Notes: generated by a model not told the origin, from the letters alone. Positions 16,152 through 25,944 are shown, numbered from the stretch's first letter. The stretch: DNA of 64,000 nucleotides from Mycobacterium sp. JS623 (GCF_000328565.1 NC_019966.1:5580001-5644000), one strand, 5' to 3'. Translations and numbers: made by a program.

Positions 16152-18470
16152 TCACCCGAACAAACCGGGAAGCACGCCCTCCGACGTGCTGCGCAGGTCC
16201 TCCAGGGAAACCGTGAACAAGCCTTGTACTTCTATCGCGTCGCTACCGTCGTCCACCACGCCGATGCGCACTGCGGGCAGTCCGCGCGCTTCACACATCG
16301 CGCTGAACCTGCTCTCCTCCGTGCGCGGCACAGCGATCAGCACCCGACCCGCGGACTCGGAAAATAAGAACGTAAATGCACCTGTGCCTGATTCAAAGCC
16401 TTCGGGAACCACAATGCGGCAACCGGTTTCGCCCGCAAGGGCAGCCTCGACGACCGCCTGCATCAGGCCACCCTCCGACAGATCGTGTGCGGCGGACACC
16501 AGCCCGTCGCGTGACCCGGCGGCGAGCACCTCGGCGATCAACTTCTCGCGTTCAAGGTCCACCCGCGGAGGCACCCCGCCGAGGTGATCCGCGGTGACCT
16601 GAGCCCAGATCGACCCGTCGAACTCGTCGCGGGTCTCGCCGAGCAGGATCAAAGTCTCCCCCGGTTCGGCGCCGAGGCCCGTCGGGATGCGGCGCTTCAC
16701 GTCATCGATGACACCGAGCACGCCGACCACCGGCGTCGGCAGGATCGGTGTGGTGCCGGTCTGGTTGTAGAAGCTGACGTTGCCACCGGTGACCGGAATG
16801 CCAAGCGCCACACAGCCGTCAGCGAGGCCGCGGACGGCCTGGCTGAACTGCCACATGACGCCGGGGTCCTCGGGCGAACCGAAGTTGAGGCAGTTGGTCA
16901 CCGCCACCGGCTTCGCGCCGGTGACGGCGACGTTGCGGTACGCCTCGGCCAGCGCGAGCTGTGCGCCGGTGTACGGGTCGAGCTGGGTGTAGCGGCCCGA
17001 TGCGTCGGTGGATACCGCGATGCCGCGGCCACTGGCCTCGTCCACGCGCAACACGCCGCCGTCGGCGTGTTCGGCGAGCACGGTGTTGCCGCGAACGTAG
17101 CGGTCATATTGCTCGGTGATGAAAGCCCGGCTGCACAGGTGCGGACTGCCAACCAGCGCAAGCAAAGTCGCCTTCAGCTCGTCGCCCGTCGACGGCCGCG
17201 GCAGGTTGGCCGACGTGTCGGAGTTCAAGGCGTCCTGGGTGTCGGGACGCTGCACGGGACGCTCGTAGACCGGCCCCTCATGCGCGACCGTGCGGGGTGG
17301 CACGTCGACGACCGTCTCGCCGTGCCAGGTGATCTGAAGCCGGTCGCCGTCGGTGACCTCACCGATGACCGTCGCCAGCACCTCCCACTTGCGGCACACC
17401 GCCATGAACTTGTCGACATTCTCGGGCGTGACGACCGCGCACATCCGTTCCTGCGACTCGCTCGACAGGATCTCGGCCGGCGTCATGTTGGCGGCGCGCA
17501 GCGGAACGGTGTCCAATTCGATGCGCATGCCGCCGTCGCCAGCCGACGCGAGTTCAGATGTGGCACAGGATAATCCAGCGCCACCGAGGTCCTGGATGCC
17601 GACCACCAGATCCGCGGCGTACAGCTCAAGACAGCATTCGATGAGCACCTTCTCCATGAAGGGATCGCCCACTTGTACCGAAGGTAGCTTCTTACGGCCC
17701 GGCGCCCCGCTCTCGTCGCCGCCGAACGTCTCTGACGCCAGCACCGAAACGCCGCCGATGCCGTCGAGGCCGGTGCGCGCGCCGAACAGGATGATCTTGT
17801 TGCCCGTGCCCGACGCGAAGGCCAGATGCAGATCTTCCTTGCGCAGCACCCCGACGCACAGCGCGTTCACCAACGGGTTACCGGCGTAGGAGGCGTCGAA
17901 GACGGTCTCGCCGCCGATATTGGGCAGCCCCAGCGAGTTTCCGTAGCCGCCGATGCCGCGCACCACACCGTCGACCACCCGGCGGGTGTCGGGCGCGTCG
18001 GGTGCGCCGAACCGCAGCTGGTCCATGACGGCGACCGGGCGTGCGCCCATCGCCATGATGTCGCGGACGATGCCCCCGACACCGGTGGCCGCGCCCTGGT
18101 ACGGCTCGATGTAGGACGGGTGGTTGTGCGACTCCACCTTGAAGGTGGCCGCCCAGCCGTCGCCGATGTCGACGACTCCCGCGTTTTCGCCGATGCCGGC
18201 CAGCATCGCCGCACGCATCGCATCGGTGGTGGTCTCGCCGAAGTAGCGCAGATGCACCTTGGACGACTTGTACGAGCAGTGCTCGCTCCACATCACCGAG
18301 TACATGGCCAGCTCGGCGTCGGTGGGGCGACGGCCGAGGATCTCGCGTATCCGCTGGTACTCGTCATCCTTCAGGCCAAGTTCACGAAATGGCTGAGGAT
18401 GATCGGGAGTGGCGGTGGCGTGGTCGACGGTGTCAGCAATATTCAAGCCGTGGGTTAGCTCCGACGTCAC
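16152..18470 (-). CDS. purL: Phosphoribosylformylglycinamidine synthase, large subunit
   Basis: 772 residues, the small (bacterial/archaeal) PurL type that works with PurS and PurQ, both present at 25-26 kb. It converts FGAR, ATP and ammonia to FGAM. Signatures: [47 protein letters not shown] and [15 protein letters not shown]. The start is GTG 18470. A TAGACT -10 box (minus strand, plus 18477-18482) ends six bases before it, which places transcription start on the start codon and implies a leaderless message. Heads a four-gene run on the minus strand. Confidence 0.96.
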   Translation of the reverse strand: MTSELTHGLNIADTVDHATATPDHPQPFRELGLKDDEYQRIREILGRRPTDAELAMYSVMWSEHCSYKSSKVHLRYFGETTTDAMRAAMLAGIGENAGVVDIGDGWAATFKVESHNHPSYIEPYQGAATGVGGIVRDIMAMGARPVAVMDQLRFGAPDAPDTRRVVDGVVRGIGGYGNSLGLPNIGGETVFDASYAGNPLVNALCVGVLRKEDLHLAFASGTGNKIILFGARTGLDGIGGVSVLASETFGGDESGAPGRKKLPSVQVGDPFMEKVLIECCLELYAADLVVGIQDLGGAGLSCATSELASAGDGGMRIELDTVPLRAANMTPAEILSSESQERMCAVVTPENVDKFMAVCRKWEVLATVIGEVTDGDRLQITWHGETVVDVPPRTVAHEGPVYERPVQRPDTQDALNSDTSANLPRPSTGDELKATLLALVGSPHLCSRAFITEQYDRYVRGNTVLAEHADGGVLRVDEASGRGIAVSTDASGRYTQLDPYTGAQLALAEAYRNVAVTGAKPVAVTNCLNFGSPEDPGVMWQFSQAVRGLADGCVALGIPVTGGNVSFYNQTGTTPILPTPVVGVLGVIDDVKRRIPTGLGAEPGETLILLGETRDEFDGSIWAQVTADHLGGVPPRVDLEREKLIAEVLAAGSRDGLVSAAHDLSEGGLMQAVVEAALAGETGCRIVVPEGFESGTGAFTFLFSESAGRVLIAVPRTEESRFSAMCEARGLPAVRIGVVDDGSDAIEVQGLFTVSLEDLRSTSEGVLPGLFG

Positions 18471-18476
18471 CCGGCC

Positions 18477-18482
18477 AGTCTA
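18477..18482 (-). promoter_or_regulatory. -10 box for leaderless purL
   Basis: TAGACT on the minus strand, six bases upstream of the purL GTG. There is no purine-rich ribosome site in the gap. The 47-base region is shared with the divergent TPP enzyme gene. Confidence 0.6.
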
Positions 18483-18517
18483 GTTTGGCCCCGATCATCG
18501 GGGGTATCGCGACGCGT

Positions 18518-20329
18518 ATGGGCCAAACCGTCGCCGATTACGTCTTGTCCCGGCTGCGTGAATGGGGTGTCGGCCAGGTCTTCGGCTATCCCGGCGACGG
18601 GATCAACGGGCTGATCGCCGCGTTCGGCAACGCGGACAACCAGCCGAGGTTCATCCAGTCGCGCCACGAGGAGATGTCGGCTCTCGCTGCGACCGGATAC
18701 GCGAAGTTCTCCGGCAACGTCGGCGTATGCCTGGCGACGTCCGGGCCTGGCGCAATCCACCTGCTCAACGGGCTCTACGACGCCAAACTCGACCACACGC
18801 CGGTCGTCGCCATCGTCGGACAGACGGCACGCAGCGCGATGGGCGGCAGCTACCAGCAAGAGGTCGATCTGCAGTCGTTACTCAAGGACGTCGCGAGCGA
18901 CTACCTGGTCGAGGTCAACGTCGCCAGCCAGCTGCCCAACGCTCTTGATCGGGCGTTCCGGACCGCGCGGGCACGGCGGGCCCCGACGGCTGTAGTGATC
19001 CCGTCGGATCTGCAGGAGGAGGCCTACGAGCCGCCCGGCCACGCGTTCAAGCAGGTGCCGTCGAGTGCGCCGCACGACGTCGAGCCGATGCTCGCCGCGA
19101 ATCCCGACGCGATCGCGCTCGCCGCCGACATCCTCAACGGCGGATCTCGAGTCGCGATTCTGGTCGGCCAGGGCGCACGGGGTGCGGCGGGCGAAGTCCA
19201 CGAGGTGGCCGAACGCACCGGCGCGGGGGTCGCGAAGGCACTGCTGGGCAAGGACGTGCTGTCCGACGACCTGCCGTATGTCACGGGGGCGATCGGCCTG
19301 CTCGGCACCAGGCCCAGCTATGAGCTGATGCGCGACTGCGACACGCTGCTGATCGTCGGCTCCAACTTCCCGTATAGCCAGTTCCTGCCTGAGTACGGCA
19401 AGGCCCGCGCGGTGCAGATCGACATCGACGGCGCCAACATCGGCATGCGCTACCCCACCGAGGTCAACATCGTCGCCGATGCGAAAACCGCTCTGGCCGA
19501 ACTGCTTCCGTTGCTGACCCGCAAGACCGAGCGGTCGTGGCGGGACACCGTCGAGGCCAACATCGCGCAATGGTGGCAGACGGTGGAACGGCAGGTCATG
19601 CTGTCGGCCGATCCGGTGAACCCGATGCGGGTGGTCTGGGAGCTTTCCAGCCGGCTGCCCGAGAACGCGATCGTCACCGGCGACTCGGGCTCGTCGACCA
19701 ATTGGTATGCGCGCTGCTTGCGGTTCGGCGCGAACATGCGGGGCTCGCTCTCCGGGACGCTGGCGACGATGGGCCCGGCGGTGCCCTATGCGATCGGAGC
19801 CAAGTACGCGCATCCGGATCGGCCGGTGATCGCGCTCGTCGGCGATGGCGCCATGCAGATGAATGGGCTGGCCGAATTGCTTACGGTTCGCAGGTATTGG
19901 CGGCAGTGGTCGGACCCGCGGCTGGTGGTGTGCGTGTTCCACAACAACGACTTGTCGCATGTGACATGGGAGCTGCGCGCGATGGGCGGCGCCCCGAAAT
20001 TCGAGGAGTCGCAGGCACTGCCCGAGGTGTCCTATGCCGACGTGGCCCGCACGATGGGGCTCAAGGCGATTGCCGTCGACGACCCCGACGCAGTGGGGCC
20101 GGCGTGGGATCAGGCGCTGGCGACGCCGGAGCCGATCGTGCTCGACGTGCGGACCGATCCGGAGGTGCCCCCGATCCCGCCGCACACCACCTACGACGAG
20201 ATGAAATCGATGGCCGAGGCCATCCTCAAGGGCGATCCGAATGGCTGGCATGTGGTCAGTGAACTCGCGAAGAACAAAGCGGCTGAACTGTTTACGCGTG
20301 CGGGTTTGTCCCCCAAAAGCGACGGGTAG
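18518..20329 (+). CDS. Thiamine-diphosphate enzyme (pyruvate oxidase / acetolactate-synthase family)
   Basis: 603 residues in the three-domain TPP-enzyme layout. The catalytic glutamate is in SRHEEMSALAATGYAK near residue 50; the TPP/Mg motif runs from VGDGAMQMNGL to FHNND in the C-terminal domain. The middle domain contains ILVGQGARGA and the nucleotide-site-like VQIDIDGANIGMRYP. Closest in character to pyruvate dehydrogenase (quinone)/PoxB-like proteins, but oxalyl- or acetolactate-type decarboxylation cannot be excluded. ATG 18518 is chosen because the frame upstream overlaps purL. Confidence 0.83.
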   Translation: MGQTVADYVLSRLREWGVGQVFGYPGDGINGLIAAFGNADNQPRFIQSRHEEMSALAATGYAKFSGNVGVCLATSGPGAIHLLNGLYDAKLDHTPVVAIVGQTARSAMGGSYQQEVDLQSLLKDVASDYLVEVNVASQLPNALDRAFRTARARRAPTAVVIPSDLQEEAYEPPGHAFKQVPSSAPHDVEPMLAANPDAIALAADILNGGSRVAILVGQGARGAAGEVHEVAERTGAGVAKALLGKDVLSDDLPYVTGAIGLLGTRPSYELMRDCDTLLIVGSNFPYSQFLPEYGKARAVQIDIDGANIGMRYPTEVNIVADAKTALAELLPLLTRKTERSWRDTVEANIAQWWQTVERQVMLSADPVNPMRVVWELSSRLPENAIVTGDSGSSTNWYARCLRFGANMRGSLSGTLATMGPAVPYAIGAKYAHPDRPVIALVGDGAMQMNGLAELLTVRRYWRQWSDPRLVVCVFHNNDLSHVTWELRAMGGAPKFEESQALPEVSYADVARTMGLKAIAVDDPDAVGPAWDQALATPEPIVLDVRTDPEVPPIPPHTTYDEMKSMAEAILKGDPNGWHVVSELAKNKAAELFTRAGLSPKSDG

Positions 20330-20351
20330 GCGACTTTTGAGACGCAAACGA

Positions 20352-20501
20352 ATGGCGCGAGCGCCGCGACATGAGACCTACATCAGCGACGCCGAGCGTG
20401 AGGGCGACAACGAGGTTGCCGAACTGGTCCGCAAGGCACAGGCCGACAGCAGGAAGGGTGCCGAGGCAGGCAAACATCTCTTGGCACAGCGCATCAAGTG
20501 A
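20352..20501 (+). CDS. Small basic/charged hypothetical protein
   Basis: 49 residues (MARAPRHETYISDAERE...). It begins 22 bases after the TPP-enzyme stop on the same strand, and is highly charged and helix-prone with no Cys or membrane segment. The codon pattern looks coding. Not recognised. Small proteins of this sort are often missed; it is likely co-transcribed with the TPP enzyme. Confidence 0.5.
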   Translation: MARAPRHETYISDAEREGDNEVAELVRKAQADSRKGAEAGKHLLAQRIK

Positions 20502-20550
20502 TCTCGCCGCCACCGAGTCCGAGGCCCATCAGGTGCAGCGGCCCCGGCAA

Positions 20551-20898
20551 TCAGCCACCATCGGTGACGCAGAACGCGTTGCCCTCGGGGTCGGTCAGCA
20601 CCACCCATGCGACGGGGCCCATGCTGTGCCGGCCCTCTTCGCTGGCACCGAGATCGACGAGCCGCTTCACCTCGGCGTCGACATCGGCCGCCGAGAAATC
20701 GAGGTGGATCTTGTTCTTCCCCGGGGTGGGGTCGGCGACCTTCTGAAACAGCAGCTTGGGCCCCGGTTGCCGTTCGACGGCAACGTATTCGCCGGGGACA
20801 TAAGGGGTTAACTGCCCACCTGCGGCCTGTGCCCACCACTCGGCGGCCTTGTCCGGATCGGTGGTGTCGAACGTGATCGATTCCACATTGAGCGCCAT
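20551..20898 (-). CDS. VOC (glyoxalase-fold) protein, Rv0801-type
   Basis: 115 residues, single VOC domain. It matches Rv0801 in size and in place next to the M18 aminopeptidase. Features include FDTTDPDKAAEWWAQ, KIHLDFSAADVDAEVKRL with a potential metal His, and the C-terminal TDPEGNAFCV glyoxalase signature with the metal Glu. VOC proteins are dimeric metalloenzymes or binding proteins; the substrate is not predictable. Confidence 0.85.
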   Translation of the reverse strand: MALNVESITFDTTDPDKAAEWWAQAAGGQLTPYVPGEYVAVERQPGPKLLFQKVADPTPGKNKIHLDFSAADVDAEVKRLVDLGASEEGRHSMGPVAWVVLTDPEGNAFCVTDGG

Positions 20899-20913
20899 GG
20901 CGCTGACCCTAGA

Positions 20914-22179
20914 TCAGAGGGGCGACAAAAAAGCCTGAAGCGCCGCAGAGTAGGCGGCGACGTCGGCGGCGCCCATCACCTCACGCGCGGAATGCATGGC
21001 GAGTTGCGGGGCGCCGACGTCGACGGTCGGGATGCCGGTGCGCGCCGAAGTCATCGGGCCGATGGTGGAACCGCAGGGCAGATCGGCGCGATGCTCGTAG
21101 CGCTGCAGCGGCACGCCCGCCTGCGCGCAGGCCAGCGCGAACGCAGCCGCGGTGCGCCCGTCGGTGGCATAGCGCAGGTTGGGTTGCACCTTGACCACCG
21201 GACCCGCGTTGACCTCGATCAGATGGCCCGGCTCGTGCCGCTCGGGATAGTTCGGATGGGTGGCGTGGGCCATGTCGCCGGACGCCACCATCGACGTCGA
21301 CGCCCGCCGAAGGAAGTCCTCCCGGCTGCCGCGCGCCGCCAACGTGATGCGCTCCAGCACTGTCGGCAGCAGCTCGGATTGCGCGCCGTGGTCGGACTGC
21401 GAGCCGACCTCCTCGTGGTCGAATAGGGCGAGCACCGGAACGTGGTCGGTGGGTTCGACGGCCAACAGGGCTTCGAGCCCCGCGTAGCAGGTGGCCTGGT
21501 TGTCCAGCCGGGGTGCGCTCACAAGTTCTTGGTTAACGCCGCCCAGCCGCGACGGCGTCAGGTCGTGCGTCATCAGGTCGAAGCCCAGCACGTCAGCTTC
21601 CGCGACGCCTGCATGCTCGGCGACGTAACGAAGGAAGGATCGGCTGCCGCTGCCCACCCCCCAGACGGCGTTGACGTGCCGCTGCGGGTCCAGGGACACC
21701 GCCTTGCGGTCCTCGGCGAGGTGGATGGCCAACTGCGGCACGCGCAGGATCGGTTCGTCGATGCGAACCAGCCAATGGTCGAGCGTGTTGCCGACGCGTA
21801 GCGATAGCCTCCCGCTGACGCCGAGATCGCGGTCGAGCCACGAGTTCAGCCACGCCCCGCCGTAGGGCTGCAATGCGACGACCTGCCAGCCGGAGACAAA
21901 GCGGTCGGGGTGTTGCTTGACCCGCAGGTTGGGGCTGTCGGTGTGCGCGCCGACGATGCGGAAGGGCGCGTTCGCGTCGCCGCCGGCGATCCAGGCCACC
22001 AGCGAGCCGGCGCGCACTGTGAAGAAGCGACCCGATGCGGGCCAGGCGTCGGCTTCGGAGAGCTCGGTGAATCCGGCGTCGACGAGCCGCAGGGCCGCCG
22101 TCGCGCAGACGTGGAAGGGCGACGGTGACGCGTCGATGAACTCGCACAGCCCCTGTGCACTCGCCCCGGAAATCCCCAA
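20914..22179 (-). CDS. pepC: M18-family aminopeptidase (Rv0800-type)
   Basis: 421 residues. Zinc-binding and catalytic marks of M18 are all present: [14 protein letters not shown] (His-Thr-Asp), FDHEEVGS (Glu-Glu), [12 protein letters not shown], and the C-terminal [12 protein letters not shown]. It removes N-terminal, usually acidic or hydrophobic, residues from peptides in the cytosol; family enzymes assemble as dodecamers. The start is a TTG at 22179, since no ATG or GTG gives the family N-terminus ([15 protein letters not shown]). Same strand as the VOC gene, 15 bases upstream of it, so probably one operon. Confidence 0.92.
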   Translation of the reverse strand: MGISGASAQGLCEFIDASPSPFHVCATAALRLVDAGFTELSEADAWPASGRFFTVRAGSLVAWIAGGDANAPFRIVGAHTDSPNLRVKQHPDRFVSGWQVVALQPYGGAWLNSWLDRDLGVSGRLSLRVGNTLDHWLVRIDEPILRVPQLAIHLAEDRKAVSLDPQRHVNAVWGVGSGSRSFLRYVAEHAGVAEADVLGFDLMTHDLTPSRLGGVNQELVSAPRLDNQATCYAGLEALLAVEPTDHVPVLALFDHEEVGSQSDHGAQSELLPTVLERITLAARGSREDFLRRASTSMVASGDMAHATHPNYPERHEPGHLIEVNAGPVVKVQPNLRYATDGRTAAAFALACAQAGVPLQRYEHRADLPCGSTIGPMTSARTGIPTVDVGAPQLAMHSAREVMGAADVAAYSAALQAFLSPL

Positions 22180-22237
22180 GTCGCTACGCTCCTGCCCGCC
22201 GAACCATGTTCACCATCATTGCCGACGCACGATTCGC

Positions 22238-22243
22238 TAGGGT
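22238..22243 (+). promoter_or_regulatory. -10 box of the DyP-encapsulin operon
   Basis: TAGGGT ends six bases before GTG 22250, so the operon is probably transcribed as a leaderless message. No ribosome site is visible in the gap. The 70-base region is shared with the divergent aminopeptidase. Confidence 0.5.
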
Positions 22244-22249
22244 CAAACG

Positions 22250-23284
22250 GTGCCCGCACCACTACCGCAACCGGTAACGGCGCCGTTGACACCCGCAGCC
22301 ATCTTCCTAGTTGTCGTCATCAATGAAGAGGAGGGGGCGGTCCAAAAGGTCCACGACGCGCTGCCCGACATCGCCGGACTGGTCCGCGCGGTCGGCTTCC
22401 GCGACCCGGACAAGAAGTTGTCGGTGGTGACGTCGATCGGATCGGACGCGTGGGATCGGCTGTTTTCCGGTCCGCGGCCCGCCGAGCTGACGCCGTTCAT
22501 CGAACTGACCGGGGGACGCCACGAAGCGCCTGCGACGGCAGGGGATCTGCTGTTCCACATCAGGGCGATGTCGATGGACATGTGCTTCGAGTTGGCGGGT
22601 CGCATCGTCAAGGCATTGGGGCCGGTGACCATCGTCGACGAGACGCACGGTTTCCGGTTCTTCGATAACCGGGACCTGCTCGGCTTCGTCGACGGCACCG
22701 AAAATCCCGACGGCCCGCTTGCGGTGTCCGCCACCGAGGTAGGCGATGAGGACCCCGATTTCGCGGGGGGCTGCTATGTGCACGTGCAGAAGTATCTGCA
22801 TGACATGTCGGCCTGGGAGGCACTGTCGGTCACCGAGCAGGAGTTGGTGATCGGCCGGAGCAAGCTCGAGGACATCGAGATGGATGACGATGTCAAACCG
22901 GCCAATTCGCACATCGCGCTGAACGTGATCGAGGACGAGGACGGCAACGAGCTGAAGATCGTCCGGCACAACATGCCGTTCGGTGAGATCGGTAAGGGCG
23001 AGTACGGCACGTACTTCATCGGCTACTCGCGGACGGCGGCGGTCACCGAGCAGATGCTGAGCAACATGTTCATCGGCGACCCGCCCGGCAACACCGATCA
23101 CATCCTCGAGTTCTCGACCGCGGTCACGGGGGGCAAGTTCTTCACGCCGATCGTCGACTTTCTCAATGACCCACCGCCGCTTCCGAATTCGGAACCCGAA
23201 GAAGAGCATCCAGAAGTCACCGTCGCGCCCGTCGCCACCAACGGATCGCTGGGGATCGGCAGCCTGAAAGGAACCGGCCAATGA
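22250..23284 (+). CDS. dypB: DyP-type haem peroxidase, encapsulin cargo (Rv0799c-type)
   Basis: 344 residues. The DyP signature GFVDGTENP has catalytic Asp148; the proximal haem ligand is probably His221 (PANSHIALN) with Arg239 on the distal side. It oxidises dyes, phenols or similar donors with peroxide. The C-terminal tail, after a Glu/Pro-rich linker, is LGIGSLK (334-340), the encapsulin-loading peptide that docks in the shell interior. The next gene encodes the shell and overlaps by ATGA. This is the native cargo-shell pair known in M. tuberculosis and other actinobacteria, linked to resistance to oxidative stress. Confidence 0.95.
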   Translation: MPAPLPQPVTAPLTPAAIFLVVVINEEEGAVQKVHDALPDIAGLVRAVGFRDPDKKLSVVTSIGSDAWDRLFSGPRPAELTPFIELTGGRHEAPATAGDLLFHIRAMSMDMCFELAGRIVKALGPVTIVDETHGFRFFDNRDLLGFVDGTENPDGPLAVSATEVGDEDPDFAGGCYVHVQKYLHDMSAWEALSVTEQELVIGRSKLEDIEMDDDVKPANSHIALNVIEDEDGNELKIVRHNMPFGEIGKGEYGTYFIGYSRTAAVTEQMLSNMFIGDPPGNTDHILEFSTAVTGGKFFTPIVDFLNDPPPLPNSEPEEEHPEVTVAPVATNGSLGIGSLKGTGQ

Positions 23285-24078
23285 ACAACCTGTATCGCGA
23301 TCTGGCTCCGATCACCGAAGGCGCGTGGGCGCAAATCGAGGAGGAGGCGACGCGAACGTTCAAGCGGCACATCGCAGGACGGCGGGTGGTCGACGTCAGC
23401 GAACCGGGCGGACCGGTGACCGCCGCGATCAGCACGGGACATCTGACCGATGTCGCTGCACCCGGCGACGGGGTGATGGCGCATCTGCGTGAGAGCAAGC
23501 CGCTGGTGCGGTTGCGGGTGCCGTTCACGGTGTCGCGCACCGCAATTGACGATGTCGAGCGTGGCGCGCAGGACTCGGATTGGGATCCGGTGAAGGACGC
23601 GGCGAAGAAGTTGGCGTTCGTGGAGGACCGGGCGATCTTCGAGGGTTATGACGCAGCATCCATCGAGGGCATCAGGGCATGCAGCTCGAATCCGGCGCTG
23701 GCGCTGCCGCAAGACGCGCGCGAGATTCCCGACGTGATCGCACAGGCGCTGTCGGAACTGCGGCTCGCTGGCGTGGACGGCCCGTACTCGGTGCTGCTGT
23801 CGGCCGACGTGTACACGAAGGTCAGCGAGACGACCGAACACGGCTATCCGATCCGCGAGCATCTGAACAGGCTGGTCGACGGCGACATCATCTGGGCGCC
23901 TGCGATTGACGGTGCGTTCGTCTTGTCAACGCGCGGCGGCGATTTCGATCTGCAGCTGGGAACCGATGTGTCGATCGGATATCTGTCGCATGATGCGGAC
24001 AGTGTGGAGCTGTATCTGGAGGAGACGCTGACGTTCCTCTGCTACACGGCCGAAGCCTCGGTCGCCTTGACTCCCTAG
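23281..24078 (+). CDS. enc: Encapsulin shell protein (Cfp29, Rv0798c-type)
   Basis: 265 residues, HK97-type capsid fold of family 1 encapsulins. Characteristic stretches: MNNLYRDLAPITEGAW (cargo-binding N-terminal helix), AFVEDRAIFEGYDAASIEGI and the C-terminal SVELYLEETLTFLCYT. Sixty copies form an about 24 nm icosahedral compartment that packages the DyP peroxidase encoded just upstream. The start overlaps the cargo stop codon, so the two are translationally coupled. A structured inverted repeat follows the stop. Confidence 0.96.
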   Translation: MNNLYRDLAPITEGAWAQIEEEATRTFKRHIAGRRVVDVSEPGGPVTAAISTGHLTDVAAPGDGVMAHLRESKPLVRLRVPFTVSRTAIDDVERGAQDSDWDPVKDAAKKLAFVEDRAIFEGYDAASIEGIRACSSNPALALPQDAREIPDVIAQALSELRLAGVDGPYSVLLSADVYTKVSETTEHGYPIREHLNRLVDGDIIWAPAIDGAFVLSTRGGDFDLQLGTDVSIGYLSHDADSVELYLEETLTFLCYTAEASVALTP

Positions 24079-24090
24079 CCCGTTTCTCCG

Positions 24091-24149
24091 CGAGCGACCG
24101 TGTCTGCACGCCGACACGCCGCAATTTGGCGGCATTTTGCGGTCGCTCG
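24091..24149. repeat. Multi-hairpin palindromic element after encapsulin
   Basis: Outer arms CGAGCGACCG (24091-24100) and CGGTCGCTCG (24140-24149) are perfect. Inside are two further hairpins: GTGTC/GACAC (24100-24117) and GCCGC/GCGGC (near 24118-24133). The nested three-stem layout goes beyond a simple terminator and resembles a dispersed palindromic element. It sits between convergent genes and could also end both transcripts. Confidence 0.6.
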
Positions 24150-24160
24150 TCGCGTAGTGG

Positions 24161-24757
24161 TTACCCGATCCGCGGATCGGTCACCTCGTCGACAAGCTCG
24201 TTGGTATCCAGATCGAGGCGCTGCGGACGCGCGAGGTGTGCAGCTTCTGTCGTCACTTTCATGATCAGACCGGCCGGATCGAGGCCGAGCACGGTCAGCC
24301 CAGCGATTGCCGTCTGGACGGCTTCGTTCTCGTTGATGTCACGGCCGCCGCCGTAAACCTTTGTGGTGTGGGCGTATGCGGTGGTTCCGTTCGAGGGGCG
24401 ATGAAAGGAAACTGTCCGCACACTAGTGGGCTCCTTCGGCGGCCCGACGACGGCGCCCGTGGTATCGAATTGATTGACAACCGCGACTGCCGCACCGTTG
24501 TCGGAGATGAGCTCGAGATGCATCTCGGTCACATCCGTCGCCACAAGGGAGGGTCCATTGACGGTGATGGTCGCTCCCCCGACTACCGCAGTGCGAAAGA
24601 GCGCATAACTCCGAAACATCGGACTTGGCGGAAGATTCGAGTTGAACTCCAGATGCAGCGCCAGAGTTGATTGGGCTACGACTGAATGAGGTGCGTGCGA
24701 GTAGTGGACTGTGACGGAGCAGCCCCAGGTGTGTACGTGGTCTGTCAAGACGATCAT
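24161..24757 (-). CDS. Hypothetical protein, lower GC than its neighbours
   Basis: 198 residues from ATG 24757, chosen because GAAGGGG lies about 10 bases upstream; an ATG nine bases earlier (24766) is too close to that site. No signal peptide. The sequence is beta-rich and neutral (VVAQSTLALHLEFNSN, VVGGATITVNGPSLV, TTAYAHTTKVYGGGRD). Not recognised. Five sampled 60-base lines inside it average 59% G+C, clearly below the purine genes nearby, which may mean later acquisition. The open frame upstream to 25348 is antisense to or out of frame with purQ and is rejected. Confidence 0.55.
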   Translation of the reverse strand: MIVLTDHVHTWGCSVTVHYSHAPHSVVAQSTLALHLEFNSNLPPSPMFRSYALFRTAVVGGATITVNGPSLVATDVTEMHLELISDNGAAVAVVNQFDTTGAVVGPPKEPTSVRTVSFHRPSNGTTAYAHTTKVYGGGRDINENEAVQTAIAGLTVLGLDPAGLIMKVTTEAAHLARPQRLDLDTNELVDEVTDPRIG

Positions 24758-24863
24758 CGCAGCCATGCCCCTTCTGCAGCGTGCTCCAATTGTGACAGGC
24801 GGGTTCACTGCGGAGGCCGAAATCGGTTTCAGTGCATGACGAAGGCGCGCGCGAGGGAATCCC

Positions 24864-25010
24864 TTACCCCTTCGCCTGAATCCGCGTGAGCCGCTTGAGC
24901 GCGCCGCCATCGGTGAGTTCGCCGCGCGACTCCAATTGCTCCCAATAGCACCGCACCAGCTCTCGCAATGCTGCGCCTGCCGGCGTGTCGTGTGCAGACT
25001 CGCACGCTCG
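24864..25010 (-). pseudogene. Coding-like fragment without start between purQ and the hypothetical gene
   Basis: On the minus strand a frame reads LRELVRCYWEQLESRGELTD and ends in KRLTRIQAKG before TAA at 24864. It has the codon style of a real gene, but no start codon is available before it runs into the 3' end of purQ in another frame. It looks like the C-terminal remnant of a lost gene. Family unknown. The right boundary is approximate. Between 24767 and 25020 nothing else is evident. Confidence 0.3.
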
Positions 25011-25020
25011 GCAGTACGGG

Positions 25021-25695
25021 TTAAGCGGCCAGCACCAGATCCAGCGCGGAGTAAAACAGGCCGAGGCCGTCGTCGGACGGACCGGTCAGCGCCTCGGTGG
25101 CGTGCTCGGGATGCGGCATCAGGCCGACGACGCGACCGTTGGCCGAGCTGATGCCCGCGATATCGCGCTGCGAGCCGTTGGGGTTGTCGCGGTAGCGGAA
25201 CACCACTCGGCCCTCGCCGTCGAGCTCGTCGAGCATCTTCTCGCTGGCGACGTAGCGGCCCTCGCCGGACTTCAGCGGCACCAGGATGTCGGCACCGACG
25301 TCGTAGCGCGATGTCCACGCCGTCGAATTCGACACCACCTCGAGCCACAGATCGCGGCAGACGAAGTGCAGACCCGCGTTGCGCGTCAACGCACCGGGCA
25401 GCAGCCCAGCCTCACACAGCACCTGAAAACCGTTGCAAATCCCCAACACTGGCAGACCCTGCGCGGCGCCTCGCACTACCTCGCCCATCACCGGAGCGAA
25501 CTTCGCAATCGCACCGCACCGGAGATAGTCGCCGTACGAAAAGCCGCCGGGCACCACCACCGCGTCGACGCCCTTGAGGTCGGCATCGGCATGCCACAGG
25601 CTGACCGCCTCGGCACCGGCCAACCGGACCGCACGCGCCGCATCGACGTCGTCAAGCGTGCCCGGGAATGTGATCACGCCCACCCGCGCGGTCAC
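25021..25695 (-). CDS. purQ: Phosphoribosylformylglycinamidine synthase, glutaminase subunit
   Basis: 224 residues, class I glutamine amidotransferase. The nucleophile cysteine is in [10 protein letters not shown] and the His-Glu pair in MPHPEHATE. It supplies ammonia to PurL through PurS. ATG 25695 overlaps the purS stop (ATGA), so the two subunits are coupled. purL is 2.5 kb further left, separated by opposite-strand genes. Confidence 0.96.
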   Translation of the reverse strand: MTARVGVITFPGTLDDVDAARAVRLAGAEAVSLWHADADLKGVDAVVVPGGFSYGDYLRCGAIAKFAPVMGEVVRGAAQGLPVLGICNGFQVLCEAGLLPGALTRNAGLHFVCRDLWLEVVSNSTAWTSRYDVGADILVPLKSGEGRYVASEKMLDELDGEGRVVFRYRDNPNGSQRDIAGISSANGRVVGLMPHPEHATEALTGPSDDGLGLFYSALDLVLAA

Positions 25696-25931
25696 GACTG
25701 CTCCCTGCTGACGCTGAAGTCCTCGATAACCGTGTTCGCCAACAGAGATTCGGCGATTTCGGCCAGGGTGTCGTCATCGATGCTGTCGTCGACCTCGAGC
25801 TCAAATCGCTTGCCCTGCCGGACATCTGACACACCGCCGAAGCCGAGACGGCCCAACGCGCCGACGATCGCCTGACCCTGCGGGTCGAGGATCTCCGCCT
25901 TGGGCATCACGTGCACCACCACCCTTGCCAC
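25692..25931 (-). CDS. purS: Phosphoribosylformylglycinamidine synthase, PurS subunit
   Basis: 79 residues, the usual PurS size, beginning [20 protein letters not shown] and forming the small ferredoxin-like dimer that couples PurQ to PurL. Start GTG 25931 is preferred over 25940 because a TAGAGT -10 box (minus, plus 25939-25944) ends seven bases before it; the longer start would overlap the promoter. Confidence 0.93.
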   Translation of the reverse strand: MARVVVHVMPKAEILDPQGQAIVGALGRLGFGGVSDVRQGKRFELEVDDSIDDDTLAEIAESLLANTVIEDFSVSREQS

Positions 25932-25938
25932 GGCGAAC

Positions 25939-25944
25939 ACTCTA
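25939..25944 (-). promoter_or_regulatory. -10 box for leaderless purS-purQ
   Basis: TAGAGT on the minus strand, seven bases before the purS GTG. It sets the transcription start at the first codon and decides the purS start. Confidence 0.55.

Noticed and set aside
18878..20347. A 489-codon open frame antisense to the TPP enzyme
   Set aside because: High-GC codon structure opens long antisense frames; the product is Arg/His-rich with no family marks, while the plus strand has clear TPP motifs.
24758..25348. N-terminal extension of the hypothetical gene to 25348
   Set aside because: It runs through purQ antisense-free DNA in the wrong frame and is Arg-rich; the ATG at 24757 has a good ribosome site.
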